NCBI RefSeq assembly: GCF_020907405.1
Contig: NZ_JAJJOE010000009.1
Span: 248,001 to 312,000, forward strand
Reading direction: 5' to 3'
From: Arthrobacter sp. zg-Y769
Lineage (GTDB): Bacteria > Actinomycetota > Actinomycetes > Actinomycetales > Micrococcaceae
Length of the DNA: 64,000 nucleotides
How positions within the stretch are numbered: the stretch's first letter is position 1; each line of letters begins with the position of its first letter. The position numbers and the translations under genes are program-made. Positions 1 through 8,998 of this stretch are shown piece after piece. The notes beneath the pieces are model-generated. The model had not been told where the DNA came from. It was given only the letters and a program-made list of their open reading frames with translations, and did no database searches.

Positions 1-65
1 GCGCTAGGCTTGGCTGTGATGCGCCGCCAACCGCGGCACCCGATTTTCAAGGAAGTGCTGTATCA

Positions 66-251
66 ATGGCCAATCTGACAGCCGGACTCCTCGACGTCCT
101 GCGTTGCCCCGTTACCGGATCCCCTCTCGTGCAGGACGGTGACGAACTTGTTTCAACCGTTCCCGACGCATCGGGCAACCCGGTCCGGTACCGCCTGGAC
201 GAAGGAATTCCCGTACTGCTGAAGGCCGCCGCCCCCCGGCGCCAGGGCTAA
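66..251 (+). CDS. Trm112 family protein
   Basis: A 61-residue protein of the Trm112/YcaR type. The N-terminal half has the family pattern [14 protein letters not shown] (residues 8-21), followed by a short beta-rich body ending in the typical [11 protein letters not shown] segment (residues 42-52). Bacterial members are small, sometimes zinc-binding proteins; eukaryotic Trm112 activates methyltransferases, but the bacterial role is unclear. Only one of the usual cysteines (C14) is visible, so a zinc site is doubtful. It lies 38 bp before ahcY on the same strand and may be co-transcribed with it, an arrangement that would suit a methylation-related role, though this is inference. Confidence 0.8.
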   Translation: MANLTAGLLDVLRCPVTGSPLVQDGDELVSTVPDASGNPVRYRLDEGIPVLLKAAAPRRQG

Positions 252-289
252 ACCGCCCGGACGCGCCGCGAACCCGTAAGGATTCCAGC

Positions 290-1774
290 GTGAGCATTGA
301 CTTCAAGGTAGCCGACCTTTCCCTCGCCGAAGCCGGACGCCACCAGATCCGCCTGGCTGAGCACGAGATGCCCGGCCTGATGGCGCTGCGGCGTGAGTAC
401 GGCCCGAGCCAGCCGCTGGCGGGTGCCCGCATCGCCGGATCCCTCCACATGACCGTGCAGACTGCCGTGCTGATCGAGACGCTGACGGCCCTTGGTGCGG
501 AAGTCCGCTGGGCGTCCTGCAACATCTTCTCTACGCAGGATGAAGCTGCCGCTGCCGTGGTGGTGGGCAGTGGAACCGCGGAGGAGCCTGCGGGTGTTCC
601 CGTTTTCGCCTGGAAGAACGAGTCGCTCGAGGACTATTGGTGGACGGCCGAGCAGATCCTTTCCTGGCCGGAAGGGTCCGGCGGACCGAACATGATCCTG
701 GACGACGGCGGCGACGCCACCCTCCTGCTGCACAAGGGCGTGGAATTCGAAGCGGCAGGCTTCGTTCCGGAAAACCCGCAGGATGGCGACGAGGGGTACT
801 CGTACGAGTTCACCGTGATTCTTGACCGCCTGCGCCGCAGCCTGGCGGAGCATCCGGGGAAATGGACCGAAATTGCCAGGGGCATCCGCGGCGTCACCGA
901 GGAAACCACCACCGGTGTCCTGCGCCTGTACCAGCTGGCCGCCGAAGGCAGGCTCCTCTTTCCCGCCATCAACGTCAATGACTCGGTCACCAAGTCCAAG
1001 TTCGACAACAAGTACGGCATCCGCCACTCCCTGCCGGACGGCCTGAACCGGGCCACGGATACCCTGATCGGCGGCAAGGTGGCCGTGGTGTGCGGCTACG
1101 GCGACGTCGGCAAGGGTGCCGCGGAGGCGCTGCGCGGGCAGGGCGCGCGGGTGATTGTGACGGAAATCGACCCGATCTGCGCGCTGCAGGCAGCGATGGA
1201 CGGCTACCAGGTGGCGAAGCTGGAATCCGTGCTGGCGCAGGGCGACATCTTCATCACCACCACCGGCAACAAGGACATCATCATGGCCCGGCACATGGCC
1301 GCGATGAAGCACCAGGCGATCGTGGGCAATGTAGGCCACTTCGACAACGAGATCGACATGGCCGGACTGGCCCGGGTTCCCGGCATCCGCAAGGTCGAGA
1401 TCAAGCCTCAGGTGCACGAATGGGTGTTTGATGAAGGCACCGACGCGCAGCGCAGCATCATTGTGCTCTCCGAGGGGCGCCTGCTGAACCTGGGCAACGC
1501 CACCGGCCACCCGTCGTTTGTTATGAGCAATTCCTTTGCGAACCAGACCATCGCGCAGATCGAACTGTTCACCAAGCACGGGCAGTCCACGGCGGACGGC
1601 AGCCCGGAGTACGCCAACAAGGTGTACGTGCTGCCCAAGGTGCTTGACGAGAAAGTGGCGCGGCTGCACCTGGCGGCACTCGGCGTCGAACTGACCGAGC
1701 TGACCAAGAGCCAGGCGGATTACCTGGGCGTCGATGTGGCCGGACCGTTCAAGCCCGAGCATTACCGGTACTGA
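290..1774 (+). CDS. ahcY: Adenosylhomocysteinase (S-adenosylhomocysteine hydrolase)
   Basis: Full-length 494-residue cytosolic enzyme that reversibly splits S-adenosylhomocysteine into adenosine and homocysteine, relieving product inhibition of methyltransferases. The NAD-binding Rossmann motif GYGDVGKG is at about residues 268-275. The substrate-domain segment with THR-like residues and the SKFDNKYG stretch (about 237-244) are present, as is the C-terminal K-P-E-H-Y-R-Y tail, which closes the NAD site of the neighbouring subunit in this family. The start is GTG at 290, preceded by the Shine-Dalgarno sequence AAGGA. It follows the Trm112-like gene closely and converges on the RDD gene. A long open frame on the opposite strand is a GC-rich shadow. 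Confidence 0.97.
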   Translation: MSIDFKVADLSLAEAGRHQIRLAEHEMPGLMALRREYGPSQPLAGARIAGSLHMTVQTAVLIETLTALGAEVRWASCNIFSTQDEAAAAVVVGSGTAEEPAGVPVFAWKNESLEDYWWTAEQILSWPEGSGGPNMILDDGGDATLLLHKGVEFEAAGFVPENPQDGDEGYSYEFTVILDRLRRSLAEHPGKWTEIARGIRGVTEETTTGVLRLYQLAAEGRLLFPAINVNDSVTKSKFDNKYGIRHSLPDGLNRATDTLIGGKVAVVCGYGDVGKGAAEALRGQGARVIVTEIDPICALQAAMDGYQVAKLESVLAQGDIFITTTGNKDIIMARHMAAMKHQAIVGNVGHFDNEIDMAGLARVPGIRKVEIKPQVHEWVFDEGTDAQRSIIVLSEGRLLNLGNATGHPSFVMSNSFANQTIAQIELFTKHGQSTADGSPEYANKVYVLPKVLDEKVARLHLAALGVELTELTKSQADYLGVDVAGPFKPEHYRY

Positions 1775-1804
1775 CGTGCCGGCCCGCTGCGGACGGCGGC
1801 GGAC

Positions 1805-2605
1805 TCACTCGCTGAACGGCATGCGGTGCAGCCGTTCGCCCAGTGCCTTGGACTGCCCGCGCTGGCGGTCCAGCCGGACATAGTCGCGGTTCCGGCGCTC
1901 GGCGGTGACTGCCCGGAGGTAGGCTTCGGGATGCGTGCCGGGAGGCGGCTGCGGCGATACGTGGGAAGTGGTTTCCGAAGCGAGTTCCGCCGCGAGCACC
2001 GTTCTTGCCGAACCGGTCATATGTCTGCTCTGGGCCAGGAACCGGGAGATGCGGCGGGCCAACCCATCGGGCAGGCGGCCGATATCCGCGAGGGCCGCCC
2101 AGCCCGCGAGTTCCGGAGGCGTCTGAACCGGTTGCGGCAGCGGTGCCACCACCCTGTCGCGGAGGGCATAGGTGCCGGCCATGAGGTCCCCGAGGCGCTT
2201 GGACTTGTCATTGAACAGCGCCACCATAAAGGCCAGCGAACCTGCCAGCATGTAAATCTCCAGCACCGCGGTAAACGCCCGGATAAAGGCGTGCCGGAAC
2301 CGGACTGAACCGCCGTCGTCGCGGACAATCCGCAGCCCCATGACCAGGCGGCCCAGGGACTTTCCTCGCGTCAGGGTTTCCACCGCGGCCGGGACCACTA
2401 CGAACAGCAGCACCACGAGGCTCAGGGACAATGCCTGCGCCAGGGCCGGGTCCGAGGCAGTGACTGCGCTCAGGACCAGCAGCATCAGGACAAAAAACAC
2501 GAGGACCTGGACAGTGACGTCAATGAGGGCACTGACCATACGTGCGGCGAAGCCGGCGGGGCGTAGTTCAAGGACCACCGCTTCGCCGGTAACAATGCTG
2601 CTCAT
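1805..2605 (-). CDS. RDD family membrane protein
   Basis: An RDD-domain membrane protein of about 266 residues, using the ATG at 2605 that has an excellent AGGAGGG ribosome site seven bases upstream. The frame stays open to 2689, but that extension would overlap the divergent gene's start. The RDD hallmark is the A-R-M-V-S-A-L-I-D-V segment near the N-terminus, followed by two hydrophobic helices, the K-S-L-G-R-L-V-M-G-L-R-I-V motif between helices two and three, and a third helix. The C-terminal third is soluble. RDD proteins have been linked to ion transport in some bacteria, but the role here is unknown. It is divergent from the SpoIIM-like gene, a pair frequently seen together in actinobacteria, which suggests a joint membrane function. 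Confidence 0.9.
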   Translation of the reverse strand: MSSIVTGEAVVLELRPAGFAARMVSALIDVTVQVLVFFVLMLLVLSAVTASDPALAQALSLSLVVLLFVVVPAAVETLTRGKSLGRLVMGLRIVRDDGGSVRFRHAFIRAFTAVLEIYMLAGSLAFMVALFNDKSKRLGDLMAGTYALRDRVVAPLPQPVQTPPELAGWAALADIGRLPDGLARRISRFLAQSRHMTGSARTVLAAELASETTSHVSPQPPPGTHPEAYLRAVTAERRNRDYVRLDRQRGQSKALGERLHRMPFSE

Positions 2606-2659
2606 TCGTGCCCTCCTGGAGTGATGGGCACCACTGTACCGACCCGTTAGGGTGTAACC

Positions 2660-3652
2660 GTGGACCTCGATGCCTTCACCGCCGTACACAGCGATGACTG
2701 GAAACGCCTCGACGAGCTGGTTGCCCGCCGCCGCCTAAGCGGCCCGGAAGCGGACGAACTGCTTCGGCTCTACCAGCGTGCCTCGACCCATCTTTCCATC
2801 GTGCGGTCAGTAGCCCCCGAAGGGACGCTCTCCGCCTCCCTCTCCATGCGTCTTTCCCGCGCCCGCACCCGGTTCACCGGCAGCCGTTCCAACTTCATGG
2901 AGGACCTGGCCGGCTTTTTCGTGTACTCCCTGCCCGCGGCCTTCTACCGCGTGCGCTGGCTGACCGTGGCGATCGGCACCGCCTTTATCCTGGTGGCGTG
3001 GCTGACGGGCTTCTGGGCCGTCAATACGCCCGGTGTGCTGGCAGCGGTCGGTTCCGACGAAGAGCTCCGCCGCTACGTGGAAGATGACTTCGTTAACTAC
3101 TATTCGGAGAACCCGGCGGCGTCGTTCTCCGGCATGGTCTGGACCAACAACGCCTGGATCGCAGTGCAGGCGGTTGCCTTCGGCATCACCGGAGTATTTG
3201 TGCCATGGATGCTTTACGAGAATGCCGTGGGCATCGGCCTGTCCGCCGGCCTGATGGCGGCGCACGGCCGCCTGGACGTTTTCTTCATCTACATCCTGCC
3301 GCACGGGTTCATGGAACTAACCTCCATTTTTATTGCCGCAGCCGCGGGGCTGCGGATTTTCTGGGCCTTCGTCGCCCCCGGGCGACGTTCCCGGATGACC
3401 TCCGTAGCCCGGGAGGGACGGTCCCTGATGACGGTGGGCCTGGGCCTGGTTGTGGTCCTGTTGATCTCGGGACTGGTTGAGGGATTCGTTACACCCAGCC
3501 CCCTGCCGGCCTGGCTCCGCCTGACCATCGGGTTCGGAGTGTTCGCCGCGTACTGGGCGTACACGCTGATCCTCGGCGGAAGGGCCTACCGGGCCGGGCA
3601 CCGGGGCGACCTGTCCGCGCGCGACGCCGGGGCGTACCTGCGCACTGCCTAG
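2660..3652 (+). CDS. Stage II sporulation protein M (SpoIIM/DUF95) family membrane protein
   Basis: A 330-residue multi-pass membrane protein. The N-terminal 90 residues are soluble and begin M-D-L-D-A-F (GTG start at 2660). Several hydrophobic segments follow (about 112-130, 170-190, 195-215, 225-245, 265-285, 295-312), with the family signature around N-N-A-W-I-A-V and L-P-H-G-F-M-E-L (about 214-221). In Bacillus, SpoIIM belongs to the engulfment machinery. Arthrobacter does not sporulate, and in actinobacteria the family is usually found beside RDD proteins and MoxR/DUF58 genes, as here (the MoxR operon lies 8 kb away). Its function is unknown. It is divergently transcribed from the RDD gene with only 54 bp between start codons. 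Confidence 0.9.
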   Translation: MDLDAFTAVHSDDWKRLDELVARRRLSGPEADELLRLYQRASTHLSIVRSVAPEGTLSASLSMRLSRARTRFTGSRSNFMEDLAGFFVYSLPAAFYRVRWLTVAIGTAFILVAWLTGFWAVNTPGVLAAVGSDEELRRYVEDDFVNYYSENPAASFSGMVWTNNAWIAVQAVAFGITGVFVPWMLYENAVGIGLSAGLMAAHGRLDVFFIYILPHGFMELTSIFIAAAAGLRIFWAFVAPGRRSRMTSVAREGRSLMTVGLGLVVVLLISGLVEGFVTPSPLPAWLRLTIGFGVFAAYWAYTLILGGRAYRAGHRGDLSARDAGAYLRTA

Positions 3653-3730
3653 CCGCGGGGTGGCGTACACCCCACCCGGTGCTGTCCCGGTAGGGTCGAG
3701 TGTAAGACCAGCGGAGAACAGTTTAGGGAA

Positions 3731-5395
3731 GTGAAAGAGGAAGCAGTGGCTAGCCAGGACGAAACCCCCACGCATCGATCGACGGCCGGAGGGGAGCCGC
3801 TCAACGGGACCGGGGCTTCAGTGCCGCCGCAGGGGAGTACCCCCGCCGGATCCGGATCCCACGCCGTTACCGCACCGGAACCAGCCGGGGCCGATGAGCA
3901 CGCGGACTGGGACGCGCAGTTCGACAACCTCACCGGCTCCGAGCGGGCCGACGCAGAGGCAGCCGCGGACGAGGCGGATGCCGCCCCTGAAGCAGCAGAT
4001 GCCCCGGCCGTTGACCCCGCCGTTGACAGTGTCCCGGAGGATCCGGAGACGTCTGGCGCTGCGGCCCAAACCGGGGAGGCGCCCGAAGCAGAGGAGGCGC
4101 CCGACACCGGGGATTCCCCCGAAACGCGGGCCTTGCCTGAGATTCCGGCCGCGGATCCTGGTGCTGCGGAAGCAGCCGGTGACGGTGGAACGGTTCCGGG
4201 CGGACACCCGAAGGTGGCCCAGCGAAGCAACCTCCCGATGCGCCGCGCGAGTACCCTCCCGGACCTGAGCGGCTATGCCTCCGCCACCTCCATGGATGCG
4301 GACGAGGACACCCGGACCGAGGACCGGGACGCCCCGGTTCGTGAGGCGGCTGGCACAGGCGCTGTTGCTTCCACCGGTGAATCCGCTGCCGAGTCGGACA
4401 GCACCGAGTCCACTGCCACAGCCGTCACACCGGTCGTCAGCGGTTCCAGCGCGGCCGCCGTCGTTGATGCCAAGCACGCCGACCACGACGACGCCGACCA
4501 TGACGACGCCGACCATGCCGACGACGTCAACGATGACCACGACAACAACCATGACGTCAACGACGACCACGTCAACGATGACTACCCCGACGACGACCAC
4601 GTCGATCCGGCGCTGTCGGCGGCGGAAGCGCAGCGGCGTGCACAGGAACGGGAAAAGGCAGCCGCCGGTAAGCCCGTCCTGGCCCGTGTCCTGCAGGTCA
4701 TGATTGCCGTGTTCTTCCCGGTCATGGTGCTGGCGGCGGCCATCCGTGCCGTCGCGACGCCGTTGTTCCTGTGGGTCGAGTACCACCGTCCCGGTTTCCC
4801 GGCAGACAGCTACGGCTTCTCCACCGATGACCGGATGACCTACGGTTCCTACGCCGTGGATTACCTGCTCAATTGGAGCGGTTCGCGTTACCTGGGGGAC
4901 CTGGTCGGCGACGGCGGGGAACCGCTGTACCTGGACAGCGAAGTCAGCCACATGGCGGACGTCAAGACGGTGCTGACAGTTGCCTTCATCGCTGCGACGG
5001 TGATGGCCGTCCTGAGCCTCGTTGCCGCGCTTTATCTGTCCCGCCGCAGCCCGGGCGGCATCCGCCGGTCGCTGTTCTCCGGTGCCGTGCTGACGCTGGT
5101 GCTGGTTGCCGCGCTGGTGGTCCTTGCGGTCCTGGGCTGGGAACAGTTCTTCACCCAGCTGCACACCGTTTTCTTCGCCAACGGGAACTGGACGTTCCGG
5201 CTGGATGACACCCTGATCCGGCTTTTCCCGGCCCAGTTCTGGATGGACGCCGGGATTACCATTGCCGCCCTGGTGCTGCTGACCTGCACCGTGGTGCTCG
5301 TCTGCTGCTGGCCCACGCGGGCACGCAGGGACCGTGTCCGGCAGGCCCGGGAAGATGCCCGCCGCCGCTACGACGAATCCCTCGAAGCGCTCTAG
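3731..5395 (+). CDS. TIGR01906/DUF1461-like integral membrane protein with long acidic N-terminal tail
   Basis: The protein is up to 554 residues long. Roughly residues 1-310 are low-complexity, rich in Ala, Glu, Asp, Pro and Thr, and end in an Asp/His/Asn/Val tandem stretch. About residues 318-530 form a four-helix membrane domain that resembles TIGR01906/DUF1461: a first helix at about 318-340, an extracytoplasmic loop with the R-M-T-Y-G-S-Y-A-V-D-Y-L-L motif, and three further helices. Membrane helices plus a charged C-terminal tail (R-A-R-R-D-R-V-R-Q) suggest that the tail faces the cytosol. Two GTG starts are possible: 3731, and 3746 with the better-spaced AGAGG site; I slightly favour 3746. 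Family members usually lack so long a tail. Function unknown. Confidence 0.82.
   Translation: MKEEAVASQDETPTHRSTAGGEPLNGTGASVPPQGSTPAGSGSHAVTAPEPAGADEHADWDAQFDNLTGSERADAEAAADEADAAPEAADAPAVDPAVDSVPEDPETSGAAAQTGEAPEAEEAPDTGDSPETRALPEIPAADPGAAEAAGDGGTVPGGHPKVAQRSNLPMRRASTLPDLSGYASATSMDADEDTRTEDRDAPVREAAGTGAVASTGESAAESDSTESTATAVTPVVSGSSAAAVVDAKHADHDDADHDDADHADDVNDDHDNNHDVNDDHVNDDYPDDDHVDPALSAAEAQRRAQEREKAAAGKPVLARVLQVMIAVFFPVMVLAAAIRAVATPLFLWVEYHRPGFPADSYGFSTDDRMTYGSYAVDYLLNWSGSRYLGDLVGDGGEPLYLDSEVSHMADVKTVLTVAFIAATVMAVLSLVAALYLSRRSPGGIRRSLFSGAVLTLVLVAALVVLAVLGWEQFFTQLHTVFFANGNWTFRLDDTLIRLFPAQFWMDAGITIAALVLLTCTVVLVCCWPTRARRDRVRQAREDARRRYDESLEAL
4480..4608 (+). repeat. In-frame imperfect tandem repeat encoding Asp/His/Asn/Val-rich tail
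   Basis: Inside the DUF1461-like gene, codons GAC, CAC/CAT, GCC, GTC and AAC alternate in short imperfect units of about 15 nt (GACCATGACGACGCC and relatives). They encode runs such as D-H-D-D-A repeated and then V-N-D-D-H repeated. The density of Asp and His suggests metal binding or simply a disordered charged linker; neither is shown by the sequence. Such arrays commonly vary in length between strains. Confidence 0.75.
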
Positions 5396-5428
5396 GCGCC
5401 AACGCATAGGCCGCTTTCAGAGGCAACG

Positions 5429-5466
5429 AAAAATCCCCCGTACCTTTCCAGGTACGGGGGATTTTT
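5429..5466. terminator. Bidirectional rho-independent terminator
   Basis: A perfect inverted repeat with 17-bp arms (AAAAATCCCCCGTACCT and its complement) and a 4-nt loop TTCC lies between the convergent DUF1461-like and acyl-CoA ligase genes. The arms start and end in A5/T5 runs, so it can terminate transcription from both sides. Confidence 0.95.
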
Positions 5467-5475
5467 GCTGCCGTG

Positions 5476-7284
5476 CTACTTCGCGTAGAGCTTGTCCACC
5501 TCGTCGGAGTAATCCGCAATCACTGCATTGCGGCGCAGCTTCAGGGTGGCCGTGAGATGGCCCGATTCCAGCGTGAAGTCCTTGGGCAGCACCGTGAACC
5601 GGCGGATCTGCTCGGCTCGGGACACCGTGGCGTTGGCGGCGTCCACGGAATCCTGCAGCAGCTGCTGCACCCGCGGATCATCCGCGGCGATCCCGTCCGG
5701 GGCGCCGTTCTCCCGGCTCCACGCGGCGAGGGCTTCATCATCCAAGGTGAGCAGGGCCGAAACGAACGGCCGTCCCTCGCCCACCACAATGGCCTGCGAC
5801 ACCAGGCGGTTCTCGCGGATCTTTTCCTCCAGCGGTCCCGGAGCCACGTTCTTGCCGCCCGCGGTCACGAGCAGGTCCTCCTTGCGGCCGGTGATCCGCA
5901 GGAACCCGTCATCGTCCAGGACGCCTACGTCGCCGGTCTTGAACCATTCACCCTCGAAGGCATCCGCGGTTGCTTCGGGATTGCGGTGGTAGCCCTTGAA
6001 GACCACTGCTCCGCGGACCAGGACCTCGCCGTCGTCGGCAATCCGGATGGTGGTGCCCGGCATGGGCAGGCCCACCGAGCCCACCCGCGTACGGGTTGCC
6101 TGGTTGACGCTTGCCGGGGCGGTGGTTTCGGTCAGGCCGTAGCCCTCCAGCACGGTGACGCCGCAGCCCCGGAAGAAGTGGGCGAGCATCGGGCTCAGTG
6201 CGCTGGCGCCGGAGATGGCGAAGGCGGCGTTTCCGCCAAGGACGGCGCGGACCTTCGGGTAGAAGAGCCGTTCGAACAGCTTGTGCTTCAGGGCCAGCGC
6301 TACCGACGGGCCGCTGCCGCCGCGTGCGGCCGAGTCCCGGGCCTCCGAATAGGCAATGGCAGTGGCGGCAGCGGCGGTAAAGGCCTTGCCCTTGCCGGCG
6401 GCCTCGGCCTGCGCCTGGGCACCGCTGTAGATCTTCTCGAAGATCCGCGGTACGGCCAGCAGGAATGTCGGAGAGAACGTCTTCAGGTCCGCCATCAGGT
6501 CGGAGGCGCTGCGTGAGTGGCCCACCTTCACACCTGCATGCAGGCAACCTACCTGGACTGCGCGGGCGAGCACGTGCGCCAGCGGCAGGAACATCAGCGT
6601 GGTGGGGTTCGGAACCTTGAGCATTTCGGGCAGCACTTCGAGGATGTTTACGCCGAAGAGTGCGAAGTTTCCGTGCGTGATCTCGCAGCCCTTGGGCCGG
6701 CCGGTGGTACCGGAGGTGTAGACCATGGACGCGGTGTCGCTGAGGTTTGCGGTGCTGCGGGCTGCCTCCAGCGTGTCGTCACTGACACTGCTTCCGGCCG
6801 CTGTCAGGGCGGTGAACGTGTCGGCGCCGTCGCCGTCGTTCATCATCCAGATGGAAAACTCGCCTTCAAGGGCGGAGGCGGCCGCCAGTACGACGTCGGC
6901 CTTGCGTTCGTCCTCCACGAACACCTGGCGGGCACCGGAATCCTTGAGGATCCACTCGACCTGCGACGGGGAAGAGGTTTCGTAGATCGGAACGGTGACG
7001 GCGCCGGCGAACCAGTTGGCCATGTCCGCAACGGTCCACTCGTAGGAGGTCCGGGACATAACGGCAACGCTGTCTCCGGGTCGGACCCCGGACCCGATCA
7101 GGCCCTTGGCCAGCCGGGTGACCTCTTCGAGGAACTGTGCGGCAGTAATGTCATCCCAGCCGGTGCCGTTCTTGACTGCGTACAGGACACGGGCGGGATC
7201 CTTCCTATGCATCCGGAGCAGAAGATCCGTGACGTTTGAATCTTCGGGAAGGCTAACCAGGAGGTCAGTGGCGGACTCGCGCAC
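5476..7284 (-). CDS. Long-chain acyl-CoA synthetase (AMP-forming)
   Basis: A 602-residue AMP-dependent synthetase/ligase. It activates fatty acids with ATP and CoA through an acyl-adenylate. The P-loop-like adenylation motif YTSGTTGRPKG is at about residues 189-199, the A5-type motif G-Y-G-L-T-E-T-T at about 380, and the hinge/A8 region F-K-T-G-D-V-G...G-R-K-E-D near 455-485. The C-terminal lysine domain is present. Length and motif spacing match the FAA1/FadD15 group of actinobacterial ligases. It is probably cytosolic or peripheral to the membrane, feeding beta-oxidation or lipid synthesis. It sits 42 bp downstream of the mannosyltransferase start region's neighbour on the same strand and ends at the shared terminator. 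Confidence 0.93.
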   Translation of the reverse strand: MRESATDLLVSLPEDSNVTDLLLRMHRKDPARVLYAVKNGTGWDDITAAQFLEEVTRLAKGLIGSGVRPGDSVAVMSRTSYEWTVADMANWFAGAVTVPIYETSSPSQVEWILKDSGARQVFVEDERKADVVLAAASALEGEFSIWMMNDGDGADTFTALTAAGSSVSDDTLEAARSTANLSDTASMVYTSGTTGRPKGCEITHGNFALFGVNILEVLPEMLKVPNPTTLMFLPLAHVLARAVQVGCLHAGVKVGHSRSASDLMADLKTFSPTFLLAVPRIFEKIYSGAQAQAEAAGKGKAFTAAAATAIAYSEARDSAARGGSGPSVALALKHKLFERLFYPKVRAVLGGNAAFAISGASALSPMLAHFFRGCGVTVLEGYGLTETTAPASVNQATRTRVGSVGLPMPGTTIRIADDGEVLVRGAVVFKGYHRNPEATADAFEGEWFKTGDVGVLDDDGFLRITGRKEDLLVTAGGKNVAPGPLEEKIRENRLVSQAIVVGEGRPFVSALLTLDDEALAAWSRENGAPDGIAADDPRVQQLLQDSVDAANATVSRAEQIRRFTVLPKDFTLESGHLTATLKLRRNAVIADYSDEVDKLYAK

Positions 7285-7326
7285 TTAGGCCTCTCTTTCT
7301 GTGCGTTTGGCACATGGGTAATGAGA

Positions 7327-8961
7327 CTAAATCCAGCTGGGCATCCACATACGCAGCCGCCAGCCAGAATACGGGATTGTTTCCGCCGTCCAGACCGGCA
7401 GGAAGTATGCCGAGAGCGCCAGGACCCCCGCGGCAAAGCAGCAGACAACCACCAGCCCGGTCCTTCGCCGCTGCAGACTGTCGGTAGGGCGGCCCAGTAC
7501 CAGGCCAAGCACATACACCAGGGCGAGAATGAGGAACGGTTCAAAGGACACCGCGTAGAAGAAGAAAGTGGTCCGTTCAGGATAGGCGAACCAAGGCAGG
7601 TAGCCAGCCGCCACTCCGGACAGCACTGCACCGGCGCGCCAGTCCCGCCGGCCCGCCCAGTAGAAGAGAACCACCAGCAGCGCCAGGGCGGCCGCCCACC
7701 AAATCAAGGGGTTGCCCACCGACGTAATTGCCGTTGAGCAGCTTTCCGCTGTGCAGCCATCTTCGCCCGCTTCCGCACCCTCGTAGAAAAACGAGGTGGG
7801 CCGGCCCATAAACAGCCAGGTCCACGCGGAAGCCGAGTAGCTGTGCTCCGAACTGAGTCCGTTGTGGAAGGCATAGGCGCTGCGGTGGTACTCGGCCAGC
7901 GAGCGCAGCCAGGGCGGCAGCCAACCCCAGCCCTCGTCCGGGTTCTGCACCGCCCACTGCCGGTTGTACGCGTTGTCGGACTGCAGCCAGCCGGTCCAGC
8001 TGGCGAGGTAGGTGAGCGCCGCGGCGGGAATGATCGTCAGGAAGGCGGGGACGCCGTCGCGCAGCAGGGCACTTTCCCACTGGACCACGCCGGCAACCCG
8101 CCTGGCACTGACGTCCCAAAGGACAGTCATCAGGCCGAAGACGGCGACGAAGGCCAGCGCGGACCACTTGGTGCCCACGGCCAGGCCGAGGCAGACTCCG
8201 GCAGCGATCCGCCACGGGCGCCAGAGCAGCCACGGCCCGTAGACCAACGGCCCGCTGCCCGGGGATAGCCGGCCCTCTGCATCCGTCGCGCGGGAGAGGG
8301 CGCGCGCCAGCCGCAGCCGGCCGTCCCTCCGGTCCAGCAGGAGGGCACCGAAGGCGGCCAGGACCCAGAACGTCAGGAAAACATCCAGCAGGGAGGTGCG
8401 CGAGTGGACCAGATGGTGCCCGTCCACGGCAAGGAACAGCCCCGCCAGGGCGCCGAGGGTTGCCGAGGAGAACAACCGGGCGGCGATGAGCCCCAGGAGC
8501 AGGACCGTGAGCGTCCCGGTCAGCGCAGCACCGAAGCGCCAGCCGAAGGAGTTATCCGATCCGAAGAGGGCCATGCCGAGCGCGATCATCCATTTGCCTA
8601 CGGGCGGATGCACCACGTATTCGGGCTCGTCGAGCAGTACATTGGGCTGGCCGGCGACAAACGAATCGTTGGCGGTTTCCGGCCAGTCGCGTTCATAGCC
8701 GGATTGCAGCAGGGAGTAGGCGTCCTTGACGTAGTAGGTTTCGTCAAAAATCAGTGACCCGGGTTCCCCCAGGCGGGTGAACCGCAGCACACCGCCGAGC
8801 ACGGCCATTACCAGCGGCAGAATCCAGCCGGCCGGTCCCAGCGGAACCATGGTGGCGCCCAGCAGGCGGCTCCGCAGGGCTTCGAAGGTAAAGGCACGCT
8901 GGGGTGACTCGACCGGGGCCGGTGCCTCGCGGCGGGTCGTCGAGGTTCCGGTGAGACTCAC
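7327..8961 (-). CDS. pmt: Dolichyl-phosphate-mannose-type protein O-mannosyltransferase (GT39/PMT)
   Basis: A multi-pass membrane glycosyltransferase of about 544 residues that moves mannose from polyprenyl-phosphate-mannose to secreted proteins. Family signs are the D-E-T-Y-Y-V-K-D-A-Y motif after the first helix, H-P-P-V-G-K-W in the first long extracytoplasmic loop, about ten further hydrophobic segments, and the C-terminal four-helix PMT block ending W-R-L-R-M-W-M-P. I place the start at GTG 8961 because a -10 box TATAGA at 8971-8976 leaves little leader; an upstream in-frame GTG at 8970 abuts that box. It is divergent from rsmI, a classic actinobacterial gene pair. O-mannosylated targets could include the secreted proteins encoded farther right in this window. 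Confidence 0.92.
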   Translation of the reverse strand: MSLTGTSTTRREAPAPVESPQRAFTFEALRSRLLGATMVPLGPAGWILPLVMAVLGGVLRFTRLGEPGSLIFDETYYVKDAYSLLQSGYERDWPETANDSFVAGQPNVLLDEPEYVVHPPVGKWMIALGMALFGSDNSFGWRFGAALTGTLTVLLLGLIAARLFSSATLGALAGLFLAVDGHHLVHSRTSLLDVFLTFWVLAAFGALLLDRRDGRLRLARALSRATDAEGRLSPGSGPLVYGPWLLWRPWRIAAGVCLGLAVGTKWSALAFVAVFGLMTVLWDVSARRVAGVVQWESALLRDGVPAFLTIIPAAALTYLASWTGWLQSDNAYNRQWAVQNPDEGWGWLPPWLRSLAEYHRSAYAFHNGLSSEHSYSASAWTWLFMGRPTSFFYEGAEAGEDGCTAESCSTAITSVGNPLIWWAAALALLVVLFYWAGRRDWRAGAVLSGVAAGYLPWFAYPERTTFFFYAVSFEPFLILALVYVLGLVLGRPTDSLQRRRTGLVVVCCFAAGVLALSAYFLPVWTAETIPYSGWRLRMWMPSWI

Positions 8962-8970
8962 GCGCCCCAC

Positions 8971-8992
8971 TCTATAGCCTGTCGCGTAGGGT
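8971..8992. promoter_or_regulatory. Overlapping divergent -10 boxes for pmt and rsmI (leaderless transcripts)
   Basis: On the minus strand TATAGA (8971-8976) lies about 10 nt before the GTG of the mannosyltransferase. On the plus strand TAGGGT (8987-8992) lies 6 nt before the GTG of rsmI at 8999. Neither gene has a Shine-Dalgarno sequence. The spacing fits leaderless mRNAs starting at or near the start codon, which are common in actinobacteria. The -35 regions are not recognisable. Confidence 0.55.
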
Positions 8993-8998
8993 TAGAGG

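Noticed and set aside
790-815. GTACTCGTACGAG in ahcY
   Set aside because: Inside a conserved coding stretch with no -10 box at the right spacing; chance similarity.
248-1762. Long open frame opposite ahcY
   Set aside because: High-GC shadow; the plus-strand frame has complete AhcY motifs and a ribosome site. The same holds for long antisense frames opposite the DUF1461, ABC-F and LuxR genes.
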